Below, piece by piece: positions 49,622 to 58,012 of a DNA stretch of 64,000 nt. Positions within the stretch are counted from its first letter, which is position 1, and each line of letters begins with the position of its first letter. A program made the translations under genes and the position numbers. Source of the DNA: Streptomyces sp. SID13726 (GTDB lineage: Bacteria; Actinomycetota; Actinomycetes; Streptomycetales; Streptomycetaceae); assembly GCF_010548375.1 (NCBI RefSeq), contig NZ_JAAGLY010000006.1, positions 1-64,000 of the forward strand, in the 5' to 3' direction. The notes below the pieces were generated by a model. It ran no database searches, was not told where the DNA came from, and saw nothing but the letters and a program-made list of their open reading frames with translations.

Positions 49622-49843
49622 CGAAGGCTTCCTCCTCATGAGCGACGGGCGCACGAACATGCCGGACCGACCTCCCATACGGGAGAGCTCTCCTCGATGC
49701 TCACGGCACCCGGCGAGTTCTCCGTCACGACGGTCGCACCGGCCGCCCGCCCCCGCGGCCATCTTTCCGAAAGCCGCCCCGGAATCGCCGCAGCCGGTTA
49801 CCATCCCCGCCCTGACCTGCGACGAAGCGGTCTCCAGAGGTGA

Positions 49844-49866
49844 CTGTCAGTGCCGGGGTGCAGACT
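49844..49866 (+). promoter_or_regulatory. TGTCAGT-N8-type promoter of the BNR-repeat gene
   Basis: CTGTCAGTG (49844-49852), eight bases CCGGGGTG, then CAGACT (49861-49866). Same architecture and nearly the same spacer as 46866-46888. Start ATG lies 40 bases downstream. Confidence 0.6.
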
Positions 49867-49906
49867 GGCCGGTGTCTGGGACAAAGACGTCACGGAGGTG
49901 ATCGGC

Positions 49907-50992
49907 ATGACCGGAAAACTGCTTGCCGTAGGGACACGCAAGGGTCTGTTCATCGGGCGCGAGCGCGGTGGCACCTGGGAGTTCGACGAGAGCCCGTACT
50001 TCAACGCGCAGGCCGTGTACTCGGTCGCGATCGACACCCGGGGCGAGCGCCCGCGGCTGCTGGCCGGCGGCGACAGCGCGCACTGGGGCCCGTCCGTGTT
50101 CCACTCCGACGACCTGGGCCGCAGCTGGACGGAGCCGGCCAGCCCCGCCGTGAAGTTCCCCAAGGACACCGAGGCCTCGCTGGAGCGGGTCTGGCAGCTG
50201 CACCCGGCGGCCGCGGAGCCGGACGTGGTGTACGCGGGCACGGAACCGGCCGCGCTGTACCGCTCGGAGGACCGCGGGGAGAGCTTCGAGCTGGTCCGGC
50301 CCCTGTGGGAGCACCCGACGCGCTCCAAGTGGGTGCCGGGCGGCGGCGGTGAGGGCCTGCACACCGTCCTCACCGACCAGCGGGACCCGCGCGCGGTGAC
50401 GGTGGCCGTCTCCACGGCAGGCGTGTTCCGTACGCGGGACGGCGGGGCCAGCTGGGAGCCGTCCAACTCCGGTGTCGCGGCGGCGTTCCTGCCCGACCCG
50501 AACCCGGAGTTCGGCCAGTGCGTCCACAAGGTCGCCCGGGACGCGGCCGATCCGGACCGGCTGTACCTCCAGAACCACTGGGGTGTGTACAGAAGCGACG
50601 ACGCGGGGGCGCACTGGACGGACATCGGCGAGGGCCTGCCGTCCACCTTCGGCTTCGCGGCGGCGACACACCCCCGGCGCGGTGACACGGCGTACGTCTT
50701 CCCGATCACCGCCGACGCGGACCGGGTCCCGGCCGACCACCGGTGCCGGGTCTTCCGTACGGCGGACGCGGGCCGCAGCTGGGAGCCGCTGACCGCCGGG
50801 CTGCCGCAGGAGGACCACTACGGCACGGTGCTGCGGGACGCGATGTGCACGGACGACGCGGACCCGGCCGGCGTCTACTTCGGCAACCGCAACGGCGAGT
50901 TGTACGCCTCGGCCGACGACGGCGACAGCTGGCGGCAGTTGGCCTCGCACCTGCCGGACGTGCTGTGTGTGCGGGCGGCGGTGGTCGCGTGA
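49907..50992 (+). CDS. BNR/VPS10-like beta-propeller repeat protein
   Basis: A 361-residue protein with repeated Asp-box segments: SDDLGRSWTEP, SEDRGESFEL, TRDGGASWEPS, SDDAGAHWTDIG, TADAGRSWEPL and SADDGDSWRQL (SxDxGxxW). This is the sialidase/sortilin-type propeller, but the arginine triad of true sialidases is not evident, and there is no signal peptide, so it is a cytoplasmic propeller of unknown activity. ATG 49907 follows GGAGG by eight bases. It is 93 bases upstream of the uracil-DNA glycosylase gene, and its promoter resembles a DNA-damage promoter. Confidence 0.83.
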   Translation: MTGKLLAVGTRKGLFIGRERGGTWEFDESPYFNAQAVYSVAIDTRGERPRLLAGGDSAHWGPSVFHSDDLGRSWTEPASPAVKFPKDTEASLERVWQLHPAAAEPDVVYAGTEPAALYRSEDRGESFELVRPLWEHPTRSKWVPGGGGEGLHTVLTDQRDPRAVTVAVSTAGVFRTRDGGASWEPSNSGVAAAFLPDPNPEFGQCVHKVARDAADPDRLYLQNHWGVYRSDDAGAHWTDIGEGLPSTFGFAAATHPRRGDTAYVFPITADADRVPADHRCRVFRTADAGRSWEPLTAGLPQEDHYGTVLRDAMCTDDADPAGVYFGNRNGELYASADDGDSWRQLASHLPDVLCVRAAVVA

Positions 50993-51073
50993 GGCAGACG
51001 GTGTGTCACGCGGCCCGGACGGTGTCGCGCCGGGGCCTTGGCCACCGGTTGATCTCCGCCGCCTGTACGGCAG

Positions 51074-51079
51074 TAGGGT
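51074..51079 (+). promoter_or_regulatory. -10 box of ung, leaderless start
   Basis: TAGGGT ends six bases before the GTG at 51086. TTGATC (51049-51054) lies 19 bases upstream as a possible -35. A leaderless mRNA is predicted. Confidence 0.45.
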
Positions 51080-51085
51080 GACGGC

Positions 51086-51763
51086 GTGGCACCACGACCC
51101 TTGCATGAAATCGTCGAAGCGGGCTGGGCGAAGGCCCTCGAACCGGTCGCCGGGCGGATCTCCCAGATGGGCGACTTCCTGCGCGCGGAGATCACCGCGG
51201 GACGCACCTACCTCCCGGCCGGGCCGAACGTCCTGCGGGCCTTCCAGCAGCCCTTCGACGACGTACGGGTACTGATCGTCGGTCAGGACCCGTACCCCAC
51301 ACCGGGACACGCGGTGGGGCTGTCGTTCTCGGTCGCGCCGGAGGTACGGCCGCTGCCCGGCAGCCTGATCAACATCTACCGGGAGCTCCACACCGACCTG
51401 GGGCTGCCGCAGCCGTCCAACGGCGATCTGACCCCGTGGACCCAGCAGGGTGTGCTGCTTCTCAACAGGGCGCTGACCACGGCCCCGCGCAAGCCCGGCG
51501 CGCATCGCGGGCAGGGCTGGGAGGAGGTCACCGAGCAGGCGATACGCGCCCTCGCGGCGCGGGGCAAGCCGCTCGTGTCGATCCTGTGGGGCCGTGACGC
51601 CCGCAACCTCCGTCCGCTCCTCGGCAGCCTGCCGTCGGTGGAGTCCGCGCACCCCTCCCCCATGTCGGCCGACCGCGGCTTCTTCGGCTCGCGCCCGTTC
51701 AGCCGGGCCAATGACCTGCTCGTCGGGCAGGGCGGACAGCCGGTGGACTGGCGCCTGCCGTGA
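51086..51763 (+). CDS. ung: Uracil-DNA glycosylase, family 1
   Basis: A 225-residue base-excision repair enzyme that removes uracil from DNA. The water-activating loop is GQDPYPTPGHAVGLSFSV (catalytic Asp), the minor-groove loop HPSPMSADRGFFGSRPFS contains the catalytic His, and LLLNRALTT is the uracil-recognition strand. Length matches family 1 UNG. The GTG start is probably leaderless. It overlaps the following gene by four bases (GTGA). Streptomyces often have two ung genes, and this could be the second. Confidence 0.95.
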   Translation: MAPRPLHEIVEAGWAKALEPVAGRISQMGDFLRAEITAGRTYLPAGPNVLRAFQQPFDDVRVLIVGQDPYPTPGHAVGLSFSVAPEVRPLPGSLINIYRELHTDLGLPQPSNGDLTPWTQQGVLLLNRALTTAPRKPGAHRGQGWEEVTEQAIRALAARGKPLVSILWGRDARNLRPLLGSLPSVESAHPSPMSADRGFFGSRPFSRANDLLVGQGGQPVDWRLP

Positions 51764-52755
51764 CCGGTGCGGCGGGGGCCGGTCGGGGGGAAGGGTTTCT
51801 CGCCGTGGACTCCGGCGGCTCCGGCCTGCGGGTCGTCGTCGGCACCCCGGACCGGGGCACCACGGCTCCTCGCGAGTCCCGGGAGCCGGTGCGCACCGGA
51901 CCGCGCGGGATCGACCCCGGGCATCTGATGGCACAACTGGTGCCCCTGGTCAGGGAACTGACGGCCGAGGCGGGGGTGACAGGACTCGGCACCGCCGTAG
52001 TCGGGGCGGCCGGTCTCGCGACCCTGGGCGACGCGCTGCGGGCCGAGCTTCCCGGCGCCCTGGAGCGGGAGTTCGGGGTCCGGAGCGTCGCGCTCGTCGC
52101 CGACGCCGTGACCGCCTACGTGGGCGCTCTCGGGGCGCGGCCGGGTGCCGTGGTCGCCGCCGGGACCGGTCTCATCGCGATCGGCACCGACCTCAAGTCC
52201 TGGCGTCGCGCGGACGGCTGGGGGCATCTGCTGGGCGACTGCGGCAGCGGTGCCTGGATCGGGCGGGCCGGTCTGGAGGCCGCGCTGCGCGCCCACGACG
52301 GCCGGTCCGGGGGCTCGACGGCTCTGCTGGCCCGGGCCGAGGAACTGTTCGGGCCCGCGCGGGAGCTGCCCGGCAGGCTCTATCCGCGTGCCGACCGGCC
52401 CGCGGTGCTGGCCTCGTTCGCGCCCCAGGTCGCCGCGTGCGCCGGACTCGACCCGGTCGCCGACGGCATCCTGCGGGAGGCGGCCCGGCACATGGCCGAT
52501 TCGGCGGCCGCCGTGTGTCCGGCGGAGGGCGAACCGCTGATCGGTCTCACCGGTGGCTTGTTCAGGACGGGTGCCGCCCTCCTCGTACCGCTGGAGGAGG
52601 AGCTGAGGCTCCGGCTGCCGCACGCGCGGCGGGTCACGGCGGCGGGCGGGCCCCTGGAGGGATCGGTACACATCGCCACAGAACTGGCGCGAGGTTCGTT
52701 CACCCTGCCGAGTGACGAGTCGATGTTGTACGTGGTGACCCCAAAGAGGGGCTGA
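51760..52755 (+). CDS. BadF/BadG/BcrA/BcrD-type ATPase, N-acetylglucosamine-kinase-like
   Basis: A 331-residue sugar-kinase-fold protein. Phosphate-1 loop FLAVDSGGSGLRVVVG near residue 8; VVGAAGLATLG; phosphate-2 region VVAAGTGLIAIGTD; WGHLLGDCGSGAWIGRAGLEAAL is close to the GlcNAc-kinase signature. A role in phosphorylating GlcNAc or a related amino sugar is likely. Translationally coupled to ung, although the two functions have no obvious link. Confidence 0.85.
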   Translation: MTGAAGAGRGEGFLAVDSGGSGLRVVVGTPDRGTTAPRESREPVRTGPRGIDPGHLMAQLVPLVRELTAEAGVTGLGTAVVGAAGLATLGDALRAELPGALEREFGVRSVALVADAVTAYVGALGARPGAVVAAGTGLIAIGTDLKSWRRADGWGHLLGDCGSGAWIGRAGLEAALRAHDGRSGGSTALLARAEELFGPARELPGRLYPRADRPAVLASFAPQVAACAGLDPVADGILREAARHMADSAAAVCPAEGEPLIGLTGGLFRTGAALLVPLEEELRLRLPHARRVTAAGGPLEGSVHIATELARGSFTLPSDESMLYVVTPKRG

Positions 52756-52850
52756 AGCGGACGTAACTCATCAGACAAAACCGGACGGATACCGCTCACC
52801 TGCACCCTCCCCGAACAGGGAAGCCCAGGAAGCCAGTAACATGCGTCGCC

Positions 52851-53774
52851 ATGAGCTCCCCCACTGGGCCCGCGTCCGGCCTGCCAGTACGAATGCCGCG
52901 ACCTCGCCAGCCCGGGCGGCACCGCCGACCCGAGCCGCTGGCGGCTCCCGAGGGCGCGCCCGCGCTCGTCCTCGCGGTGCCCGGCACCCCCGCGGCCGCC
53001 ACGCGCGGTCTCGCCGAGGAGGTCGTGAGCATCGCCCGCTCCGAGCTCCCCGGCCTCGACGCCCGGATCGGCTACCTGGACGGGGACGACGCGGAGTACC
53101 CCACGCTCCAGGCCGTGCTGGTGCACGCCGCCGAGGAGCGCACCGCCCGTTACGAGCAGGCCAAGGCCGCCGGGGTGGACGTCAAGGAGCCCGAGGGCCC
53201 CGTCGCCGTCGTCGTACCGCTGCTGGCCGGCCCGGACGGCGCGCTGCTGCGCGCGATCCGCCAGGCCGTGATGGACAGCCGGATCGCGGCCGACCTCACC
53301 GATGTGCTGGGCCCGCACCCGCTGCTCGCCGAGGCGCTGCACGTGCGGCTGTCGGAGGCCGGTCTCGCCCGCGCCGACCGCGCCCGGCTGTTCGCCGTGA
53401 CGACCGCCGCGGACGGCATCATCCTGGGCGCGGTGGGCGGCGAGGAGGCCGTGCAGGCGGCCGGGATCACCGGCATGCTGCTCGCCGCGCGCCTCGCCGT
53501 GCCGGTGATGGCGGCGGCGCTCGACCAGGACGGCTCGATCGCGTCCATCGCCGAGCAGCTGCGTTCCTCGGGTTCGCAGCAGCTGGCGCTGGCGCCGTAT
53601 CTGATAGGGCCCGAGATCGACCCGGCCGTCGTCGAGGAGGCCGCGAAGGAGGCCGGCTGCTCCGCGGCCCAGGCCCTCGGCCCCTACCCGGCGATCGGCA
53701 AGCTCGTCCTCGCCAAGTACACGACGGCGCTGGGCATCGCCCCGCCGCAGCAGCAGGGTGCCCCGGTGCGCTGA
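52851..53774 (+). CDS. CbiX/sirohydrochlorin-chelatase-like protein
   Basis: A 307-residue two-domain protein with CbiX-fold features: the duplicated alpha/beta halves, for example VAVVVPLLAGPDGALLRAI and LALAPYLIGPEIDPAVVEEA, and GPHPLLAEALHVRL in the linker. The metal-binding His-Gly at the first strand of true chelatases is replaced by LAVPGTP, and the second half also lacks a clear equivalent, so chelatase activity is doubtful. TAACAT ends eight bases before ATG 52851, so the mRNA is probably leaderless. Ends in a strong terminator. Confidence 0.75.
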   Translation: MSSPTGPASGLPVRMPRPRQPGRHRRPEPLAAPEGAPALVLAVPGTPAAATRGLAEEVVSIARSELPGLDARIGYLDGDDAEYPTLQAVLVHAAEERTARYEQAKAAGVDVKEPEGPVAVVVPLLAGPDGALLRAIRQAVMDSRIAADLTDVLGPHPLLAEALHVRLSEAGLARADRARLFAVTTAADGIILGAVGGEEAVQAAGITGMLLAARLAVPVMAAALDQDGSIASIAEQLRSSGSQQLALAPYLIGPEIDPAVVEEAAKEAGCSAAQALGPYPAIGKLVLAKYTTALGIAPPQQQGAPVR

Positions 53775-53799
53775 ATCCCCGCGCACCCGCGGCCACGAC

Positions 53800-53841
53800 G
53801 CCGAAAGGGCCCGCACCGGACGACGGAGCGGGCCCTTCGGC
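53800..53841. terminator. Terminator after the CbiX-like gene
   Basis: GCCGAAAGGGCCCGC (53800-53814) pairs with GCGGGCCCTTCGGC (53828-53841), one bulged A, loop 13. It also serves the convergent lactonase gene. Confidence 0.82.
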
Positions 53842-53872
53842 ATGCGCGCGGCCCGCGTGCGGCGACCGGGGT

Positions 53873-54907
53873 TCAGTCGAAGACCACGCAGGACGCGGCG
53901 GGCACCTCGATCGAGCCCTCGTAGCGCGGCAGGCCGGTGGCCGGGTCCACGGCGAACCAGGTCACCTCGCCGGAGCGCTCGTTGGCGACGTACAGGAAGC
54001 CGCCGGACTCGGCGAGCGCGCGGGGCCAGCGGCCTGCGCAGGTGACCGTGCCGACCAGCCGCAGGTCGTCGCCCTCGACGGCGAACGTGGACAGGACGTC
54101 CTCGCCCCGGGTGGCGGTCCATACGAAGCGGCCGTCGGGGGACGCGACGACGCCCGACGGGTAGGAGTCGCCCGCCGGGGCGCCGGCCAGCACCCGGGTC
54201 TCGCCCAGGGGCCTCAGCAGGCCCTCCTCGGCGTCCCAGCGGCAGACGGTGACGGTCGGGGTGAGCTCGTTGACGACGTAGGCGCGGGTGCCGTCCGGGT
54301 GGAAGGCCAGGTGGCGGGGGCCGGAGCCGGGCCGCAGGGCGATCTCGCGGTGCACGTCGAGGCCGCCGCCGGTCAGGGCGCACACCCGCACGGAGTCCGT
54401 GCCGAGGTCGACGCTCACGACCCACCGTCCGCTGGGGTCGGGCTGCACCTGGTGGGCGTGCGGTCCCTGCTGGCGGCGCGCGTGCGGGCCCGAGCCGGTG
54501 TGCCGGAGCACTCCGGAGGGGGCGTCCGCGAGGGAGCCGTCGGCGCGCAGGGGTACGGCGGTGACGCTGCCGGAGCCGTAGTTGGCGGTCAGGACGTGTC
54601 CGGCGTGCACGGCGAGGTGCGTGGGCCCGTTCCCGTCCACCGGCACCGGCGGTCCGGCCGGCTCGGGCCTGTCGCCGGTCACCCGGTACGCGGCCACCGC
54701 GCCCTCGGCCGTCTCGCTGACCGCGTACAGCACGTCCCCGTCGGCCGCCAGGGCCAGATACGACGGGTCGGGTACGCCGTTCAGCGCGCCCAGCGCCCGC
54801 AGCGCGCCCGTGTCCGGGGACACGGAGGCCGTCACGATGCCGGGGCCCCCGGCCGCCGTGAACGACCCGATGTAGGCCCGTCGCCGCCGCTCGCCGCCGT
54901 CTGCCAC
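53873..54907 (-). CDS. Lactonase family protein (6-phosphogluconolactonase-like propeller)
   Basis: A 344-residue seven-bladed beta-propeller of the YbhE/carboxy-muconate cyclase type. Repeats read AYIGSFTAAGGPGIVTA, DPSYLALAADGDVLYAV, GPTHLAVHAGHVLTANYGSGSV, QVQPDPSGRWVVSVDLGTDSV and GPRHLAFHPDGTRAYVVNEL. The His and Arg positions of the lactonase active site (HAHQVQPDP and GPRHLAFHP) are present. It may hydrolyse 6-phosphogluconolactone or another sugar lactone. Confidence 0.88.
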   Translation of the reverse strand: MADGGERRRRAYIGSFTAAGGPGIVTASVSPDTGALRALGALNGVPDPSYLALAADGDVLYAVSETAEGAVAAYRVTGDRPEPAGPPVPVDGNGPTHLAVHAGHVLTANYGSGSVTAVPLRADGSLADAPSGVLRHTGSGPHARRQQGPHAHQVQPDPSGRWVVSVDLGTDSVRVCALTGGGLDVHREIALRPGSGPRHLAFHPDGTRAYVVNELTPTVTVCRWDAEEGLLRPLGETRVLAGAPAGDSYPSGVVASPDGRFVWTATRGEDVLSTFAVEGDDLRLVGTVTCAGRWPRALAESGGFLYVANERSGEVTWFAVDPATGLPRYEGSIEVPAASCVVFD

Positions 54908-55098
54908 CGTCGTCCCCTCTCGGTCCTGTGCCGTTGCGGGCGACGGTAGCAGTCGATCACCACCGGTCTAGACCAACCCCGGTTAATTTTGCGGGCCGTC
55001 GCGGGGGCCGGCGGGACGGCACGGAGAGCGCCAGGCGTGTCCGTGTGCCCGTGCACTCCCGAACCCCACCTCACGCCCCGCCACCAGGACCCGCCCGC

Positions 55099-56619
55099 TC
55101 AGGCCCCCACCAACGGCGACCCGGAAGGCGTCCGCAGCGGTGCCGCCAGCTCCGCCAGCGCTCGCTCCAGGCCGTGCAGATGGGCCAGCGCGGGCCCCTC
55201 GGCGCGCGGGCGGTCGGTGGGCGTGAGGTCGTGGCCGCCGGTGAGGGCCGCCACCGCGCTCTCCACCCGCCGGCACGCGGCGGCGAGGCGGGCGTCGTGC
55301 GAGGCCTCGGGGTCGGCGGCGACGGAGCCCAGGCCCCGGATCTCCCGGGCGCAGTCGTCGAGCAGGCCCAGCACCCGGCGGGCGCGGCGCTTGCGGCCCG
55401 CCATGGGGTTGAGCGGGTGGACCAGCGGGGCCACCGAGAGGCGGACCCTGCCGAGCAGTTGCTCCAGTTCGGCCACGCGGCCGGCCGGGTCGGCGTCCGG
55501 CACCCCGGCGAGCCGGGCGGCGGCCTCGGCGGTGCAGGCGTGGACGCAGCGCAGGGCGCGCCGGATCCACGCGTCGGTGACGGTGTGGGTGGTGATCGGC
55601 AGCACGAACAGCACTGCGAGGACGGCTCCGACCGCGCCGACCCCGGTCTCCGCGAACCGCAGGGCCAGCAGCCCTGGTTCCAGGACGCCGAGAAGGCCGT
55701 AGAGCAGCTCGGCGAGCAGGGTGACCCAGAGCATCATCCAGGTGTACGAGACGGCGGCCGTGTAGAAGATCCCGAAGACGCAGACGGCGACCAGGGCGGC
55801 CGTCGGGACCTCGTCGCCGTGCAGGGGTACGGCGACGAGCAGGCCGAGGCCGATGCCGATCACCGTGCCGAGGACCCGGCGGAAGCCGCGGACCAGGGTC
55901 TCGCCGCGCGAGGTGGTGTTGACGAAGATCCACCAGGTGGCGCCGACGGCCCAGTACCAGCGCTGGCCCGAGACCAGCTGGCCGACGACGAGGGCGAAGC
56001 CCGCGCCCGCCGTCGCCTGGACCGCCTGCCGGGTGGTCGCGCGGGCGAGGCCGGTGCCGGCGTGCGGGGCCGGCACGGGGGCCGGGGGCAGTCGGCGTTC
56101 GTAGCACCACAGGCCGAAGCGGACCCCGGCGGCGGTGAGGACGGAGAGCAGGACGGCGGCGTACAGCTGGGGCAGTTGGCCGGTGCTCGCGTGCAGGAAC
56201 TGCGCCACGAAGAAGGTCATGAACGCGAAGACGCCGAGGCTGTGGCCGCGCGGACCCCAGCGCCTGGCGTACACGCCCGCGCCGACCACGGCGAGGAAGG
56301 TGAGGTCGCGGGCGACGGGGTGGTCGTGGAGTTCGGCCGCGGCGGTGAGGACGGGCAGGCCGACGGCGGGCAGCAGCGCGGTGGTGAGCGCCTGACCGCG
56401 CACGGTGGCGTCGGTGACGGTGAACAGGGCGAGCAGCGCGGCAAGACCGCCGGTGACGGCACCGGCGAGCGAGTGGCCGGCGAGTCCGCACACGGCGACC
56501 GCGAGGCCGATGCCGAGCACCGCCCGCGTGGCGAAACGCAGCCGGACGCGGCCCGGGTCCGGCGCCACGAACACCCTCTTCAGCACGTACCGCCCCCTGA
56601 GTCCCTCGTACAACGGCAT
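55099..56619 (-). CDS. FUSC family membrane protein (second copy in the window)
   Basis: A 506-residue membrane protein with two helix clusters (about residues 30-170 and 200-325) and soluble C-terminal region, the FUSC/YccS-like layout. The segment YWAVGATWWIFVNTTSRGE and VLGTVIGIGLGLLVAVPLHG resembles aromatic-acid exporter proteins. Unlike the copy at 26978 it has no MarR gene; the divergent Lrp-type regulator at 56786 is the nearest candidate regulator. Confidence 0.82.
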   Translation of the reverse strand: MPLYEGLRGRYVLKRVFVAPDPGRVRLRFATRAVLGIGLAVAVCGLAGHSLAGAVTGGLAALLALFTVTDATVRGQALTTALLPAVGLPVLTAAAELHDHPVARDLTFLAVVGAGVYARRWGPRGHSLGVFAFMTFFVAQFLHASTGQLPQLYAAVLLSVLTAAGVRFGLWCYERRLPPAPVPAPHAGTGLARATTRQAVQATAGAGFALVVGQLVSGQRWYWAVGATWWIFVNTTSRGETLVRGFRRVLGTVIGIGLGLLVAVPLHGDEVPTAALVAVCVFGIFYTAAVSYTWMMLWVTLLAELLYGLLGVLEPGLLALRFAETGVGAVGAVLAVLFVLPITTHTVTDAWIRRALRCVHACTAEAAARLAGVPDADPAGRVAELEQLLGRVRLSVAPLVHPLNPMAGRKRRARRVLGLLDDCAREIRGLGSVAADPEASHDARLAAACRRVESAVAALTGGHDLTPTDRPRAEGPALAHLHGLERALAELAAPLRTPSGSPLVGA

Positions 56620-56785
56620 GGAAAAGGCGCCGCGGGGTCCGCAGCGCCATCGACGGGCTCATTGCAGCATCCTCGCCGCTGTCGGCTCAAGCGAGGTCGC
56701 ATACGCTGGGCCATTGGTACAGGGAACGCGGTCCCGGATGGTCCATCGGCGGGCCAACGGACCAGGTGTGAGGAGGCCGTACGGC

Positions 56786-57262
56786 ATGGCGGTGGACGAG
56801 CTGGACACCCGGATCCTGCGGCTGCTGCTGGAGCAGCCGCGCACCAGCGTGCGGGAGTACGCCCGGATTCTCGGGGTGGCGCGCGGGACCCTCCAGGCAC
56901 GCCTCGACCGGCTGGAGCGGGACGGGGTGATCACCGGGACGGGGCCTTCGCTGTCGCCGGCCGCGCTGGGCCATCCGGTGCTGGCGTTCGTGCACATCGA
57001 GGTCACCCAGGGGCGGATCGACTACGTGGGGGACGCGCTGGCCGCCGTACCGGAGATCGTGGAGGCGTTCTCGATCGCGGGCGGCGGGGATCTGCTGACG
57101 CGAGTGGTGGCGCGGGACAACGCGCATCTGGAGGACGTGATCCAGAAGGTGATCAGCCTGCCGGGTGTGGTGCGCACGCGCACCGAGGTGGCGCTGCGGG
57201 AGCGGGTCGCGCACCGGCTGCTGCCGCTGGTGGAGTCGGTCGGGCGCGCTGCCCGGAATTGA
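56786..57262 (+). CDS. Lrp/AsnC family transcriptional regulator
   Basis: A 158-residue regulator with N-terminal HTH (LDTRILRLLLEQPRTSVREYA, RILGVARGTLQARLDRLERDG) and a RAM/AsnC ligand domain (AFVHIEVTQGRIDYVG, IAGGGDLLTRVVARDNAHLE). Ligand may be an amino acid. ATG 56786 has AGGAGG nine bases upstream. Divergent from FUSC across 166 bases and 20 bases before the HAD gene. Confidence 0.92.
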   Translation: MAVDELDTRILRLLLEQPRTSVREYARILGVARGTLQARLDRLERDGVITGTGPSLSPAALGHPVLAFVHIEVTQGRIDYVGDALAAVPEIVEAFSIAGGGDLLTRVVARDNAHLEDVIQKVISLPGVVRTRTEVALRERVAHRLLPLVESVGRAARN

Positions 57263-57282
57263 TCTTTGACATCCTGGGGGCC

Positions 57283-57972
57283 ATGAGCAGGCTCAGCGGC
57301 ATCTCGGTCATCTTCGATCTCGACGGAACACTCGTGGACAGCGAGCCGAACTACTACGAAGCCGGTCGGCAGACCCTCGCGGAGCACGGCGTCCCGGACT
57401 TCACCTGGGCCGACCACGAGCGGTACGTCGGCATCAGCACCCAGGAGACGGTCGCGCGGTGGAAGACGCTGTACGGCCTGCGGGCGTCCGTGCCGGAGCT
57501 GCTGGCCGACAAGAACCGGCGCTATCTGGAACTGGCCCGCACCGCCACGCGCGCATACCCGGAGATGCGGAAGTTCGTGGAGCTGCTGGCCGGTGCGGGC
57601 GTGCCGATGGCCGTGGCCTCGGGGTCCTCGCTCCGGGCCATCGACGCGATCCTCGCCGGGACGGGCCTGGACGCCCATCTGCGTACGGTCGTCTCGGCCG
57701 ACGAGGTCGCCCACGGCAAGCCCGCGCCGGACGTCTTCCTGGAGGCGGCCCGCCGGCTGGGCGCCGACCCGGCCGACTGCGTGGTCCTGGAGGACGCGGC
57801 CCCGGGCGCCGCCGCCGCGCACGCCGCCGGGATGCGCTGCATCGCGATCCCGTATCTCGCCGCCCAGGCCGACGCCCCGGAGTTCGCCCGCGCCGATCTG
57901 CTCCTGCGGGGAGGCCAGGAGGAGTTCACGGCACGGGCGGCTCATGAGTGGCTGGTCCGGAGCGCGGGCTGA
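57283..57972 (+). CDS. HAD family phosphatase, beta-phosphoglucomutase-like
   Basis: A 229-residue HAD subfamily IA enzyme. Motif I IFDLDGTLVDSEP, motif II in VASGSSLRAID, motif III lysine in EVAHGKPAPDVFLEA, motif IV VVLEDAAPGAAAAHAAGM. The cap is the helical type of beta-phosphoglucomutase and DOG1/GPP phosphatases. Likely dephosphorylates a sugar phosphate. Close behind the Lrp gene, possibly cotranscribed. Confidence 0.9.
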   Translation: MSRLSGISVIFDLDGTLVDSEPNYYEAGRQTLAEHGVPDFTWADHERYVGISTQETVARWKTLYGLRASVPELLADKNRRYLELARTATRAYPEMRKFVELLAGAGVPMAVASGSSLRAIDAILAGTGLDAHLRTVVSADEVAHGKPAPDVFLEAARRLGADPADCVVLEDAAPGAAAAHAAGMRCIAIPYLAAQADAPEFARADLLLRGGQEEFTARAAHEWLVRSAG

Positions 57973-57998
57973 CACCGCTCGCGCTCCGCTCCGGTGTC
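57971..57998. terminator. Possible terminator between HAD and BBE genes
   Basis: GACACCG (57971-57977) and CGGTGTC (57992-57998) form a 7-base stem with a 14-base loop between convergent stop codons; modest strength. Confidence 0.4.
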
Positions 57999-58012
57999 CG
58001 CTCCGATGTCCG

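Noticed and set aside
49907..50992. True sialidase
   Set aside because: Asp-box repeats are present, but the arginine triad, signal peptide and Tyr/Glu pair of sialidases are not evident. Called only a BNR propeller.
54928..57972. Open frame of about 1000 codons on the plus strand
   Set aside because: It lies opposite the FUSC gene and through the Lrp region in a different frame. Only its tail (from 57283) is the real HAD phosphatase.
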